From positions 2,108,001 to 2,172,000 of the forward strand of contig JAHRBC010000003.1 in assembly GCA_022702545.1 (NCBI GenBank): 64,000 nt of DNA, written 5' to 3'. Made by a program: the position numbers and the translations under genes. Source of the DNA: Phycomyces nitens. Taxonomy: Eukaryota > Mucoromycota > Mucoromycetes > Mucorales > Phycomycetaceae. Position 1 is the stretch's first letter. Every line of letters starts with the position of its first letter. The notes under the pieces were generated by a model, which saw nothing but the letters and a program-made list of their open reading frames with translations, was not told the DNA's origin and searched no databases. Positions 1 to 11,242 of this stretch are shown here, in pieces.

Positions 1-797
1 TAGATTACATACTGATAGCAAGTAGTGAGGTTTCCTTATTTAGGCATATAAGTATATGTATAAATATGGTAAAATCTAATATACGAAATAATATTTATAT
101 ACATGTATTAAATATATATATATATATGCTTTTTCTAAAAAGTAACACATACAAGCTTTTTGTTTGCCTAGCAACAGATACATTTTTAAACTAGGGGCGG
201 AGTCAAAAAAAAAAAAAAAAAAAGATTATTTTAGACAGGTTGTCATGGAAGCACTCTGTCGGGATGAACCGAGCCCTTTGAAAATCCCCTCTTTCTTGCT
301 TGCTTTTTTGTGCAAAATGATACAAATGTAATGTGTTTCCGACACCCGCCTGGGATAAAAGAAATACAGGCCCTTCTTTGTATTTGTAATTGAAACGAAT
401 TCAAAAAAGTTTGTTATTATTATTTTGACTCAGCCAAGACGAATGCCAACTCCCAACGGACCGAGATTGAGCATTGACAAAGAATATAGTATTTATTTAT
501 ATTCCACCACAAATCATCCCATTGACCATTTGAGAAGGAAAAGGGGGGGGCAATATTATAGTATTACTGCTCCACCCACTAGTTAAAGACGCTTTTTTAT
601 CTAGTAAGAAAAAAAAAGAAAAAAAAGAAAAAGAAAAAAGGTACGTCTAAAAAAAAAAAAAAAAAAACACATTTAATTCCCCCCCTTCCTCCTCCTCCTC
701 CTCCTCTAAATCTCCTTTCTCTTTCCTTTTTATTTATTTATTTACTTGTTGGATTAAATACATCACCATAAATATCTATACATCATAAACCCTTTGA
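1..797. other. 5' spacer with homopolymers, no gene seen
   Basis: AT-rich non-coding DNA ahead of the kinase gene. It contains A-runs near 208-223 and 650-667, an AAAAAG-type purine tract near 606-640 and a CCT microsatellite near 689-706. No supported coding exon or RNA gene was seen. The part next to 797 probably holds the kinase promoter and 5' leader. Confidence 0.5.
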
Positions 798-2556
798 ATG
801 CTTCAAGGAAGAACCCAACCCACCCAGCTAACCCAGCACGGCAAAGACATGTTGGCATCAATCAAGGACGGCAGACACGTAAGTAGCCACCAAATGCAAC
901 CCAATCTAACATTATAGCGAGCAACTGGTGCCTTTACCAAGCGCAGTTCTCTAGGAAACCTACGAAAATCAAAGTCTTCCACCACTGCAGACAACCAGCT
1001 TGCCGCACGCACCTCTGACCTGCTTACGGTAGATATGCGAATGAAACGTAGATCGACCGGCTGCCTCCGTAGACCATCGTTCCTCAATGCAGCAAAGGCA
1101 GCCACTATCCCTCCCAACCAAAACACAAGGGTAAACCTACCTTACCTTGCCTACCAACTTGCCTACTTGCCTGGCAATGTGAATAATAAATAATCTAATT
1201 TATATATATATTTTTATATATTTTATAAATATATATATTTTATATATTATATTAATAGGTATGGCGACCTCCTGGATGCTATGAAATCCCCAACATTTTG
1301 GGCAGCGACTGTTTCTTGAAGCCTGACCCTCCCATGGACGATGCCAAGGCCTATGTACTCCGGACATCGAACCCTACAAAGCACATTTCAAAACGGCCAT
1401 GGCTGCCAGCCGGACCCCGTTCAGAGATTCCGCAACTTCCTCCGTTTGTGCGACCAGAGAACGCATTCGAACGAAGCATTCGAAAGGCGGTTCCTAAAAT
1501 ACAAGTATCATCGCTTGATCCGCGTAACAAGTACGGTGGCTTCAAGGAGGTCGGCACAGGGTAAAATCTTATTGGTTTAAATAGATATACAAATGAAATT
1601 GAAACAATTCTAAAATTTGCTATTATAGAGTCAATGGCTCAGTGGTGCGTGCCACCCATCGGTACAAGAAAAACACCCACCTTGCCATCAAGCGATGCCG
1701 CCTGGATCCCGACCGTGAGTACAAGGCTGCATTGGTCCGCGAGCTCCGCATCATGGCCACGGGGCACCCGAATTTGATCCGCCTTTGTGAGGTGACCCTC
1801 TGGCGTGAAGATGTCTGGATGTGCATGGACCTCCAGCGATGTGCCGTGTTTGCTATCCTCTGCCAGCGCGGCATCCCAGAAGAATACACAGTCATGATTG
1901 CCTGTGAGGCGCTCAAGGGTCTTGTCTATTTGCACACCCAGGGCTATATCCACCGCGACATAAAGTGCGAGAACATCCTCGTGGGCTGGAATGGCGAAGT
2001 CAAGCTAGGCAGGTTGATCAAATGATTTGCAATTACCAGTTTTATTAATTCTTTATATATATATATAAAAACAGCTGATTTTGGCTTGGCCACCCGCTCC
2101 AATCGACGAAACCGAGACCGCCTTGGTACCAGCAAATGGATGGCACCTGAAGTCATTCGTGAGCAATATTACAATGAGAAGATTGACATGTGGTCGCTTG
2201 GCGTCACTATCATTGAGATGATGGACCGCGTACCGCCTCACTATCTCATCAAGGACGAGGTCGAGCTGTTTGCCACCATTCTCAGCGACCCCAGTCCAAC
2301 ATTTACCTACAGTTACCCAACCATGTATATGCGTGGGTTGGTGGCCTGGTTGCTTGATGAAGAGCCACGCACTCGTCCAGGAGCAAAGGACGTGCTTGTG
2401 GTAAGACCAACAAATTATTTGTTATTAAGATTTTATTTTTTCATTAAATTTTCTGTATCATAGGAAATCGATGCCCACATTCAAAGCAACCTGCTACGAT
2501 GTGCCTCTACCACCGAATTCGCTCGCTTTGTCAACCAAGTTTTGCCACCAAACTAA
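798..2556 (+). CDS. PAK/STE20-like serine/threonine protein kinase without CRIB domain
   Basis: Six exons (798-878, 918-1130, 1259-1560, 1629-2008, 2075-2400, 2464-2556) keep one frame and give 464 residues. The N-terminal ~170 residues are basic and Ser/Pro-rich with no recognisable domain. The kinase domain follows: glycine loop GTGVNGSV, AIK lysine, catalytic loop [11 protein letters not shown], and the APE segment WMAPEV preceded by a LGTSK activation-loop end. These are hallmarks of the STE20/PAK group, which acts in Cdc42/Rac and polarity signalling. Unlike true PAKs, no CRIB (ISxPxxFxHxxH) motif is visible, so small-GTPase binding is doubtful. The DFG exon joins only if the intron at 2009-2074 uses a GC donor; using the nearby GT would create a stop. 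The first intron is only 39 nt. The start is the first ATG in the spliced frame. A Skm1/Cla4-like relative is an alternative name. Confidence 0.85.
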
Positions 2557-2956
2557 CATTTTTTTATATTATTATTATTATATAAAAAAAAAGGAACTTT
2601 CTAGAAAGCGTTTCTTTTTTTTTTCCTCTCCCTCTATATTTACATACATCAAGAAAGAAAAATACCCTCCAATACCGCTATTTACACCCCTTTCTTTAAA
2701 GAGCCCACACTTTTTTTTATATTTTTTATTTTATTTCACATCAGACATTTTCAAACATTACAAAATACAACAGAAAACCCATTTCATATATATATATACA
2801 TATACATATATGTATTCATTTTACCCTGCCCACTCTTTCAAAAAAGAACTCAACCATGCAGAGATGATCTTTATAGATTCTATATAAAAGAGAGCTATAT
2901 ATATTATTTATTATCTCAATCTATATACCACAATTAAACAACCCAAATCTTTCGTT
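2557..2956. other. convergent 3' spacer
   Basis: T-rich DNA between the convergent 3' ends of the kinase and the BAR-SH3 gene. It holds poly-A/T tracts and a short TATACA-type microsatellite near 2790-2812. The open frame across 2471-2887 is low-complexity and not a gene. Confidence 0.5.
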
Positions 2957-4658
2957 TCAAATGTCTGCCACATAGTTTCCTAGTCCCCCCATTGGTTCTT
3001 GTGAATATCTTGAAGATTCATTCATTCATTCATTTATTTATTTATTTATAACCTACCTGGGAAAATGCCAGTGGTACCCCTGAGATGACCTGTCCACCAG
3101 TCATTGGCATTGGACGTGCGAGAAATTACTTGAATCAGATCGTCTTTTTGGAAGGAAAGATCTCCTTGTGCCTGCGCCTCATAGTCATACAGTGCAATCA
3201 CATGGGTAGTTGCAGTAGACTGATAGTGCAACACTGGTGACGGCGGCTGCATCGGAGGACTATCATCCAGAGGGCCAGCCGAGACATCCAGTTGCTGATT
3301 ATTCTTGGCTGGTGTCACCGCATTATCACCAGCACTGGAAACACTCTGCCGTTCCATTTGTTTCAGGCTCGCTCGTTCCTGGAGCGACAGCTTTGAATTG
3401 GTGGAACCCCCAGACACTTGGCAAGTCAGCCATCTATTCATCATCCCTTCTTATCTTACCAGCCAACCACGCTTTGCCGCCTGCTTTCAAGAGGTCCAGG
3501 CTCTCGTATTCTGCCCGCATATTATGCTGGGCCTGTCTCCAGTTGAACCCGTCTAGGATAGGCATCGAACTGGTCCCAAAGTGCTGGGTGTTTGCCGTCA
3601 TCATTTCATAGTGTCTAGCATAAATCATCCCATAGATCTTGCACTGGAGTTCATAGAACCTCTCGACCACTGGGTCAATAAATTTGGATTTCAAGTGAAA
3701 GAATTGGCCCAATTGGGTTTTGAGCAGGTTGTTGAGGTACTCATAATCAGCGGTTGCAGCCGCCAACTGGGACTCTAGCTAAAATTTTTATTTTAGTATC
3801 ATCTAGGTTAATTTGTCGACTTGCCTTTATGACCTGCTTTTCTTCACTAAAGGATTTTGCATTCTTGCCATGAAGTTTGCCAAGACTTGTGCGGTGACGG
3901 TCATAGTCTAGCAGCTTGTGGTCTCTTTTGACCATTGTCTTTTGAATGGTCTTTATGATTGTCTGCAGCTCAATCGTAGGCCGGATAACGTCCCGATCAA
4001 TGCCATCCTAAATATATTAAAAAATATATATATATATATATATTCTTTAGTGTCTTTTTAGGCTGTATATTTGCTACTCACCAGTTCAGGCAACACTTCG
4101 TCTCTGCAGTAGCTCATGGCTGCCTCAAAATCATTCACCGCCTGGGTGGCCCCAACCGAGGGTGGCTGGAATCTTCTCTGGACTGTGCCCTCGGGGGGCT
4201 CTATTCCCAGCTGTGGACTGTAAATTACGGCCAAGAGTCCTGCCATTTGGGCCTGGTGCATCAACAGGGCTACCCGAATCAATATATATATATATATATA
4301 TATATATTTAATTATCCTGTAGCCTTGTAACCCTATAATCCTGTAGCATTGGCTTACCTGCCACACCATCACGAAACGACTGGGCATCTGTCTGGAGGAC
4401 ACTAATCACCTTTGCAAACTCATTGAACTTTTTTTCCATTCCAATGTAATCCGCATCCTTTGTAGCTTTGTATCGATTGGTTTATTTTATTTCGCGTTTA
4501 AATGTATCGAATTTACCATCTGCCTTTTTTGATAGGATCTGATGTGGCAATCGACTGACTGCCTTTGTTAAGCCCTGCAATATAGAGATATTCTTGATTG
4601 TCAATACAATTCTCTAATCTCTAATCTCTAATCTCTCATCCCCAACCTTCCAACTCAT
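2957..4658 (-). CDS. BAR-SH3 protein, amphiphysin/Rvs167 (Hob1) family
   Basis: Predicted membrane-curving adaptor of endocytosis and cortical actin. The start is a 12-nt exon encoding MSWK (4658-4647), then GLTKAVSR, matching the family N-terminus (MSWKGFTKA). A BAR coiled-coil region follows, with KDADYIGMEKKF, ALLMHQAQMAGLL and the basic MVKRDHKLLDYDRHR stretch (about 3900-3935). A Ser/Pro linker leads to a C-terminal SH3 domain with ALYDYEAQAQGDLSF, NDWWTGHLRG and GIFPGNYV. The last codons come from a small exon (GNYVADI, stop at 2957-2959). An open-frame reading that ends at GRL would lack the canonical SH3 NYV end. At 3824 the intron donor is GC (gcaagt). It lies head-to-tail with the EAPP gene, about 150 bp from that gene's stop. 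Confidence in the family is high; the exact donor of the first intron (GTTGGG) is unusual. Confidence 0.88.
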
Positions 4659-4804
4659 CAGTAATACAAAAAGTGGCAAAAAGAAAAGGGGGGGGTAGGT
4701 GTGTGTGTGTACAAATGATTCCTGGTGATTTATTAAGTGCACAAAAATGGGATACAGTAACTATTCATTATTTCTTTTTTTTTTGCTTGGTTCAAATTAC
4801 ACTT

Positions 4805-5642
4805 TCAACTTGAAATTACATTGAAAAAGTGATATACTTCATCATCATCCATCATTGCTACATGAGTATCGCACGTCTCACACTTGACCATAAAGAAGCT
4901 TGCTTCATCTTGTGCAATGTCCATAGAATCCCCATCATCCTTTTTCTTCTTCTTTCGGTTCTTGCCTGCCGATGTTCGGTATCGCTCGGTTTTGATGACC
5001 TTGCAATTCTCAACAAACATTGCTCTGAACTGGTTTGGATAAATGTCGTGTCTAGGATGTAGTTTAGTAAAATCAACATCTTTTGTTTTAAAAATAAAAT
5101 AATAATAATAATAATAATAATAATAATTGATCCTTACCTTTGACAGCTATAGCAAAGAGGACTAAAGCACAAGGGACATGTAAGAAGTGCGTCTGTACTT
5201 GCCTGGGTTGGTGTGTTTTGTTTGGGTGTTGCGTCTGCAAAAGAGAATTAGTATCATGGCAAAAAAAAATACCCAAACTTGATGATTTTACTCTTGATCT
5301 TCTTGGCCACCCATTCTTCGTCGGCATCGTCAAGATCAGGATCGTACATTAGATCTTCATCGGTTGGAATCTTTCGCTGTTGTTTGGTTGGTTTCTCTTT
5401 TGGATGATTATTGATGAATAACGTGTATTGGTTGATCTAGATAGTCGTCTTACTGATCTGGTGTTTATAGTTTGCTTACTCGGCCTACTGCTAGTCTTTG
5501 GCATTCCTAATAATCCAATTCCTGGTGAAGGATCATCCAGATCAGATTGCCAATCGGAATCATCCTCTTGATCTGTATCAAAGTATATGTCATCGTAAAA
5601 GCTATCTTGTGCGGTTTTGGAGGAATCTTTGCGAGTATCCAT
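4805..5642 (-). CDS. EAPP homologue (E2F-associated phosphoprotein family)
   Basis: Four exons. The N-terminal exon is acidic and carries YDDIYFDTDQEDD, matching the YYDDIYFDSDSEDE box of animal EAPP. Then come KIPTDEDLMYDPDLDDADEEWV, a Cys pair cluster CPLCFSPLCYSCQR, and the conserved segment HDIYPNQFRAMFVENC. The end is a Lys-rich nuclear-localisation-like stretch followed by CETC and the family C-terminus EVYHFFNVISS. In animals EAPP is a nuclear phosphoprotein that binds E2F and affects S-phase genes; its fungal role is not known. The two CxxC pairs suggest zinc binding. The last intron has a good branch site (tactaaac) just before its acceptor at about 5044. It is divergent from the V-ATPase F gene, sharing a ~460-bp promoter interval. 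The start is the first ATG before the acidic box. Confidence 0.85.
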
Positions 5643-6103
5643 GATACAAAAAAGATTGATTAGCTTTGTCTTGTCTTTTTTTCTTGGTGTGTGTGTGTGT
5701 GTGTGTGTTCCAAAACGGGCGATTTTGGTAATCTCCTTTTTGTTACAGTTTGCCAGAGATGTGACGTAGCGTAATTGAAACACAATGAGAACCCGCTCGG
5801 TGTCTTTAATGTATTTTCGAAACAACCTCTTCCACCCCTTTATTTTGTCGGGAAAGCTGTTTGTAAAGAACGACTTTTTTTTCTCGGTCAACAAGTTCTT
5901 TATATATATCTTATTTTTTTAAAAAAAGGACAAGATATATACGTATTGATATATATTGATATATATATATCAAGCAGGAAAAAAACTATAAAATAAATAA
6001 ATAATTAAATATATATATCCATATATATATTTAGATATATATATATATTATATATAAAAATATATATTTTTTATACATTCCATCAATATAAATCATACCC
6101 ATA
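5643..6103. promoter_or_regulatory. shared divergent promoter interval, EAPP / V-ATPase F
   Basis: This is the only sequence between the divergent starts of EAPP (5642, -) and subunit F (6104, +), so it must hold both promoters. It contains a GT repeat at about 5689-5708 and long TATATA tracts at about 5940-6070. No specific factor site is claimed. Confidence 0.5.
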
Positions 6104-6712
6104 ATGTCAGGCGGAACATCGCTTCAAAAGGATCGCAACTTCATTGCTGTCATTGGCGACGAGGTAATCATATCAACAAGCTCGAAACTCTAGAAGATTT
6201 GTGTATATTATTTTTTTCTTTACCGAGATGCTCATCTTCATAAAGGACTCGGTCACTGGTCTCCTGTTGGCTGGAATCGGTCATGTTAATCAGCAGCAAA
6301 AGCGCAACTTTCTCGTGGTCGATGCAAGTAAGTAGCTCGCTCAAACCAGCATCATTAGGTTCTTAATCATCAACCTCGCCATTCCAGAGACTCCCTTGAC
6401 CGCTATCGAAGAAACCTTTTTAGAATTCACCAAGCGAAAGGACATTGCCATTATCTTGATCAACCAGCATGTGAGTTTCTGGTGGTTTGGAACGAGAATA
6501 GAGTATTGATTTGATGTCTAGGTTGCTGAAGAAATCCGTGAGTTGATCGATGGCCACAACCAGGCTTTCCCTACGGTTCTCGAGATTCCCTCAAAGGACC
6601 ATCCTTATGGTAAGTTGGTTTTGTAAATGTACACCAAGGCTCATGTGCCTCCATGTTAGATCCCGAGAAGGACAGTGTGCTCAAGCGCGTCAGAAGATTG
6701 TTTGGCGAGTAA
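6104..6712 (+). CDS. VMA7: V-type proton ATPase subunit F
   Basis: Five short exons encode about 121 residues, the usual length of the family. The N-terminus reads [21 protein letters not shown], and later segments are [27 protein letters not shown] and the C-terminal [15 protein letters not shown]. These are diagnostic of subunit F of the V1 sector, which sits on the central rotor stalk and couples ATP hydrolysis to proton pumping into vacuoles and endosomes. Introns are short (first donor at 6164) with standard GT-AG ends. The ATG at 6104 is the first in frame, directly after a long TA-rich leader. The gene converges on the NOT1-like gene, with a 360-bp spacer. Confidence 0.93.
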
Positions 6713-7072
6713 ACAGAGTCATTTTGATCTTGTTTTTTTTTGTATTGCACGTCTTTTAAATGTTATATCTATTGATTGAAAAAGATGGGGTTTTTTCCCC
6801 CTGGAATACATCATTTATATTAAGCTGATTTTATCAAAAGCAAGAGAGAGAAAAATAGAGAGAGATCCGTGGTTTTGAAACACATTTTGACCATGCTGCA
6901 AATGTGTATATTATTATTATTAAAGAGAAGGACGTCTTTTTTTATTAATATTATTATTTACAAGAGTGCGTCCAAATAATGTCTAAGAGAATACTGAAAA
7001 TATGTTTAAGAGAATGTGGCGATTTTAAACAAGTCTATAATGCCTTTTTTTTTTTGGTTAACAAGTGGTATC
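6713..7072. other. convergent 3' spacer
   Basis: AT-rich spacer between the 3' ends of subunit F (+) and the NOT1-like gene (-). It has T-runs, a GA-rich tract near 6843-6865 and TTATTA repeats. No gene was seen. Confidence 0.5.
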
Positions 7073-9844
7073 TTAGGCCGCTGTACGTTTGATGGACCTA
7101 TTGGGATGTTATTAGTCAAGACGTTTTACAAACAAGTCGTACCTTGACACATTGTCAAACAAACGTTCGATATCAGGAGAGCATCTCACAAAGTCGTACT
7201 CCCAAAAGGCAGGGTTCTTTATAAGCTCTATAAATGTAGCCAATAGTCCCCATGGGTGGGGTCGGTTGACGATCAAACGCTCCAGCAACACCCTAAGACA
7301 GAGATCAGTCGCTGGTTTTTGGACACACACACTCTCTCTCTATCTTTTTTTTTTATTCATCTTGCTCACCTTGTGATCTGTTCTTTGATCATCTCGGGCT
7401 GCTCTTCAAAGAGGTGCAAGAGAGCTGTGCTGAAAAAGTAGGTGTGGCTGTTGGGATATCTGAGGTGGTCAACAAGCGAATTGAGCAAGTAGTAGGTGCC
7501 CTTGGGGGACATTTTGGACAAGAGAAACTTGTAGGCACACACGCTTGGATTCTCGGCAATCCCACATTCTTCCAACGCAGTCTGTGATCCCAGGTAGAGC
7601 ACAAATGCAGCCAAGAGGTTGAGGTCGTAGCCATCGTCTGTCTTTAGGGTCTTTAGGACATGGTTACCAAACACCCTGAGCTCTTCTTCTTCGCACACGT
7701 AGCGCTCCACATGCTCATCTAGTCGTCCATGGCTCACTAGAATCTCATTGTAGTTCATGACCACCATAGGCTCCTGTCTGGATTCTGCCAAGGAAGCCAA
7801 ACATAGATCAGGCGTAAAGGGGTCTGGGAGATGCATCACTCTAGGAAACGCACTCAAGACCAGGTTGCGTAGCTGGATACAGCCGTGGGGAATACACTGG
7901 GAAAACACCATGTAGTTCTCGCTCAGAAACTCTGGGAAATCATGTAGCAGGACTACCAGGAAGCGCAATGTACCCCGATAAAAAGCGCGGGTGGCTCGCT
8001 GCAGAACACGGGTCTCGAGTAGAGGGCGCAAGAACTGCAAGAGAACCAGCACAAGTTTCTGGCAGAGTGACCATCCCTGGGAGTGGTTGGCAACAAGCAA
8101 TTGAGGAACAAATGCGCGATGGGACAGCAATTGGAGCCAAGAGAATGCAAATCCAGGGAAGCTCAAGGGTTGCAGTGTGTAGAGTGTATCACTACAAGAG
8201 AGTCAGCAAGCTAAGCTACACACGTTGTAAGGCCTCACTCACCTAAATGCCAAAACAATACTTGATTCAATGGACTTGTTCTTGATCTTGTTGAGCTCAC
8301 AGAACAGAGAAGACAGGATCCGGAGGAATGGCTTTTGGTTGAAATTGACATGTCTTTTTTCATGGTGCTGGGCCAAGACCAAGACCACCACAGACAATGC
8401 ATGGCTCACCAAAGTCACCCTAGCCGTCTTGTCATCCTCGCCTGTCTCTAGACGGACCATGTATGCGACCAGCTTGGCGTAAGAGTCAATTAACTGGAGG
8501 GCCCTTCTTCTAAACGAAGCACTCTGGGTCTTGAAAGACAAAAAGTGGTGTACGCAGGTCTCGGTACACAAGCGAAAGAAGAAGCATCGGCCATTCTGAT
8601 CCTTGGTGGTCTGGAGTACCTTTGTAGCCAACTGAGAACACAATTGATCGGTGACCATGGGATGTTGGCAGAGTCGCGTCCACTCTGCCAGCAAGAGCCG
8701 AAGTTCCAAGCAATCCTGGCCACCAACCCTTTCCAAATCACGATATGGTGCCTCTACCAATGTCCCAAGGTCTGTCATCAATGCAGAAACGCTTGTAAAC
8801 CAAATTGAATAAGTATATCTTGACAATCCCAACCATTTCGAATCTGTATTTTTTTTTGTTGATGTTGTTGCTGTACCTCGCCGTAGCTTCCTCTTCCTTG
8901 ACCAGGACATTGAGTGCAGCCAAAGTTAGGGCATGATCTTCAAGAAATGTAACAGGATTTGGAGACAATAGACACAGCCTCACCAAATCAGCTGCAAAGT
9001 CAATAACTCCATCTGCCTTGTTTTGGATCAGCTTTGCCGTCTGGCCATCATAGATCTCCAACGGTAACATTTCATGGCGCAGTAACATTGCAATCACAGG
9101 CGCATTGTATTTTCTCTAGATCCCCCCCAAGAAAAAAAAAACAAAATGTCAACAAGCCTATATATTTTAAAGAAAGACACTTTGCTTACTTCATCGTCCG
9201 CATACACTATCCAGCCCAGGGCTTCTTTTCCGACATGAACCGACAGTTCAAACAAGGACTGCAGGAACCCAGTATAGGCCTCTAGTGCAAATGGGGTCTG
9301 GCTCTTGTAGAGCATATAGACCACCTTTTCTACAAAGGTCTGCATGGTCTGTAGTAGGGTGGTGCTCTGGGAGATCACGAGCGGGATCTGGCGCATCAAC
9401 AGACAAATGTCATGGTTTGGTGGCAAGAGAGCGCAAGAAGGCATTGGACAAGTGCGGATCAATCGATCGAGTTCGAGTAACATTTGCTACCATTCATTAT
9501 ACAATTGTCAACAGAGAATGCTTGTTAGTTTCTAATGATTTATTAATTGTGTATTGAAACCATCGTATCATATTATATCATTTTATATTATATTATATTA
9601 TATTATATTATATTTTAATTTTTTTGTTTTTTTGTTTTTTAGATTTTGTATCTTACTTCTAGTTTTGCCATCAGATTTTCGTTGAAACTAACAGTGGGTA
9701 AGAGTGGTGTGCTTAGAAAGTCTAAATCGTGCATTTGGATCGTCATTGTTTTGTTGTATATTATGGTTTGGTGAGTTTATATAATAATCGAAATGTCAGG
9801 TTACTAATGCAATAATTATGGAATAGTGTATCGAAAACATTGTG

Positions 9845-9875
<31 letters not shown>

Positions 9876-10053
9876 TTGGGTATTTATCTAGATATTATCA
9901 CCATTTACCTGACTCTGGGCTAAATGTGGTCTGAATTGGTGGTTGTGGTGATGGAGGATGGGCAGCGGGTGGTTGTGACCCAACAGGTTTGTGAGCGAAC
10001 ATGTCGTAAAGCTTAAGTTTCGAGTAAGGAACAGAATAATTTGGAGAAGGCAT
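7073..10053 (-). CDS. NOT1/CNOT1 C-terminal part, CCR4-NOT scaffold; N-terminal two thirds absent
   Basis: The exons encode roughly 850 residues that align by eye with the last third of CNOT1 (about 2,000-2,400 residues in other eukaryotes). In order: a Pro-rich linker ([16 protein letters not shown]), the connector domain ([32 protein letters not shown]), then the NOT1 superfamily domain that binds the NOT2-NOT3/5 module. That domain includes [58 protein letters not shown] and VNRPHPWGL. The exon 10053-9909 joins 9721-9657 in phase 1, so the ATG at 9746 lies inside an intron. The stop follows SIKRTAA. No exon for the N-terminal part (MIF4G, CAF1- and CNOT9-binding) is seen upstream, where transposon relics lie. 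An acceptor at about 10068 (acatag) keeps the frame open, so 10053 may be an internal exon. Confidence 0.85.
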
Positions 10054-10485
10054 GGAAAATATAAAATCTATGTGTGTGTATGTGTGTTTTTTTTTTTACG
10101 TGAATATTTTTTTTTGCAAGTATATGGATATATATAGATGTGTGTGTGTGTGTTTGTAAAATAAGCAAGTAAATAAAAATAAAAATAAAAATAAATAAAT
10201 AATCTGGAAAAATTAAAGGGCTTTTTGAATCAAATTGTGTGGGTGTCTATGAATCAGCCCTGGGTTTATAATTATATGTTTATGATTATTTTATATAAAA
10301 ATGAAACACCGGTTAGATCTGCGCTTTAATTGTTGGGTATAAAATATAGGGCACACATTTTATGTAGGAAAAAAAAAGCAGTTGTGTGATGGAGGACGCC
10401 ATATTGAAAAATCAGGCTTGTTGAAAACATTTTGTTTTGTACGGGTGCTTTAGATTTATTCGCAACGATTATTGTTAAAAAAGTA

Positions 10486-10516
<31 letters not shown>

Positions 10517-11242
10517 GCATGGTTGGTACGAGTAGACTTTTAATGCGTCGATGGATACAAAGAACAAACGTTTGACATGATATTTTTCAGGTACACTAAT
10601 GTCACTTGATTGCAGTCGTAAAAGTCGCTTTTCAGGTCAATTGTGTTGGCCCTTTTTTACAAACAATAGACAAAAATATACACCTGGAATACACTTGCCA
10701 CTGTCAAAATGTCAAGTTGGTTGATCTTGATTGCCTGTTTTCATTGTCATGAAACTATAAACAGTGGAATTAAAAAATAATAATAAGAGTGAGAATAGGG
10801 TCTATGTTAAATATCCATAGATCTAAAAGTGCAACAAGGGGGGTTGGGAACAGTCCTGATAAACGAGGTAAATCAAGGTGTCGTTCATCATAAGGGTGGT
10901 TCTTTTTATGTTTATATTTGTATTTGAGTAAAGTGAGCCAAAAGATAGGGATAGAGCCTTTAAGGAATACTAGTGCCACTTTCTCTCTAGCACGAGATCC
11001 TTTAATGACCAGGACAACTCTTTGTACCATACTCTCCTAAAAAAACAATTTTATATTTTGATGAACATACTCTTGGTATTTATCAGTAATGGTTGTTGTC
11101 AATGAATACTCCCCATGGGCATAAAGAGTTTTTCTTTGTTTGTTGTAAATATCTTCCAAGTATGGTGCATTTAGCTTTAACTATTGATATATATTTTTTT
11201 CGAATTTGTTTCAATTTTGTTTTATATAAAACTTTACAGGTA
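10054..11242. other. AT-rich spacer upstream of the NOT1-like gene
   Basis: Non-coding so far as can be read. It has GT repeats near 10074-10155, an AAAAT microsatellite near 10175-10195 and TA tracts near 10486-10512. Reading frames here (for example 10770-11030, minus) show no family similarity and no codon character. If NOT1 once continued upstream, nothing of it survives here. Confidence 0.5.

Noticed and set aside
803..1126. 107-residue minus-strand frame
   Set aside because: It is the antisense of the kinase's second exon; the plus-strand frame joins cleanly to the kinase domain.
2471..2887. 138-residue frame after the kinase
   Set aside because: Starts in the kinase's last exon in another frame and continues through T/A-rich low-complexity DNA.
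9657..9746. ATG at 9746 as the start of the NOT1-like gene
   Set aside because: It has a good-looking context, but the exon 10053-9909 joins at the ag before 9721 in the correct phase, so this ATG lies inside an intron.
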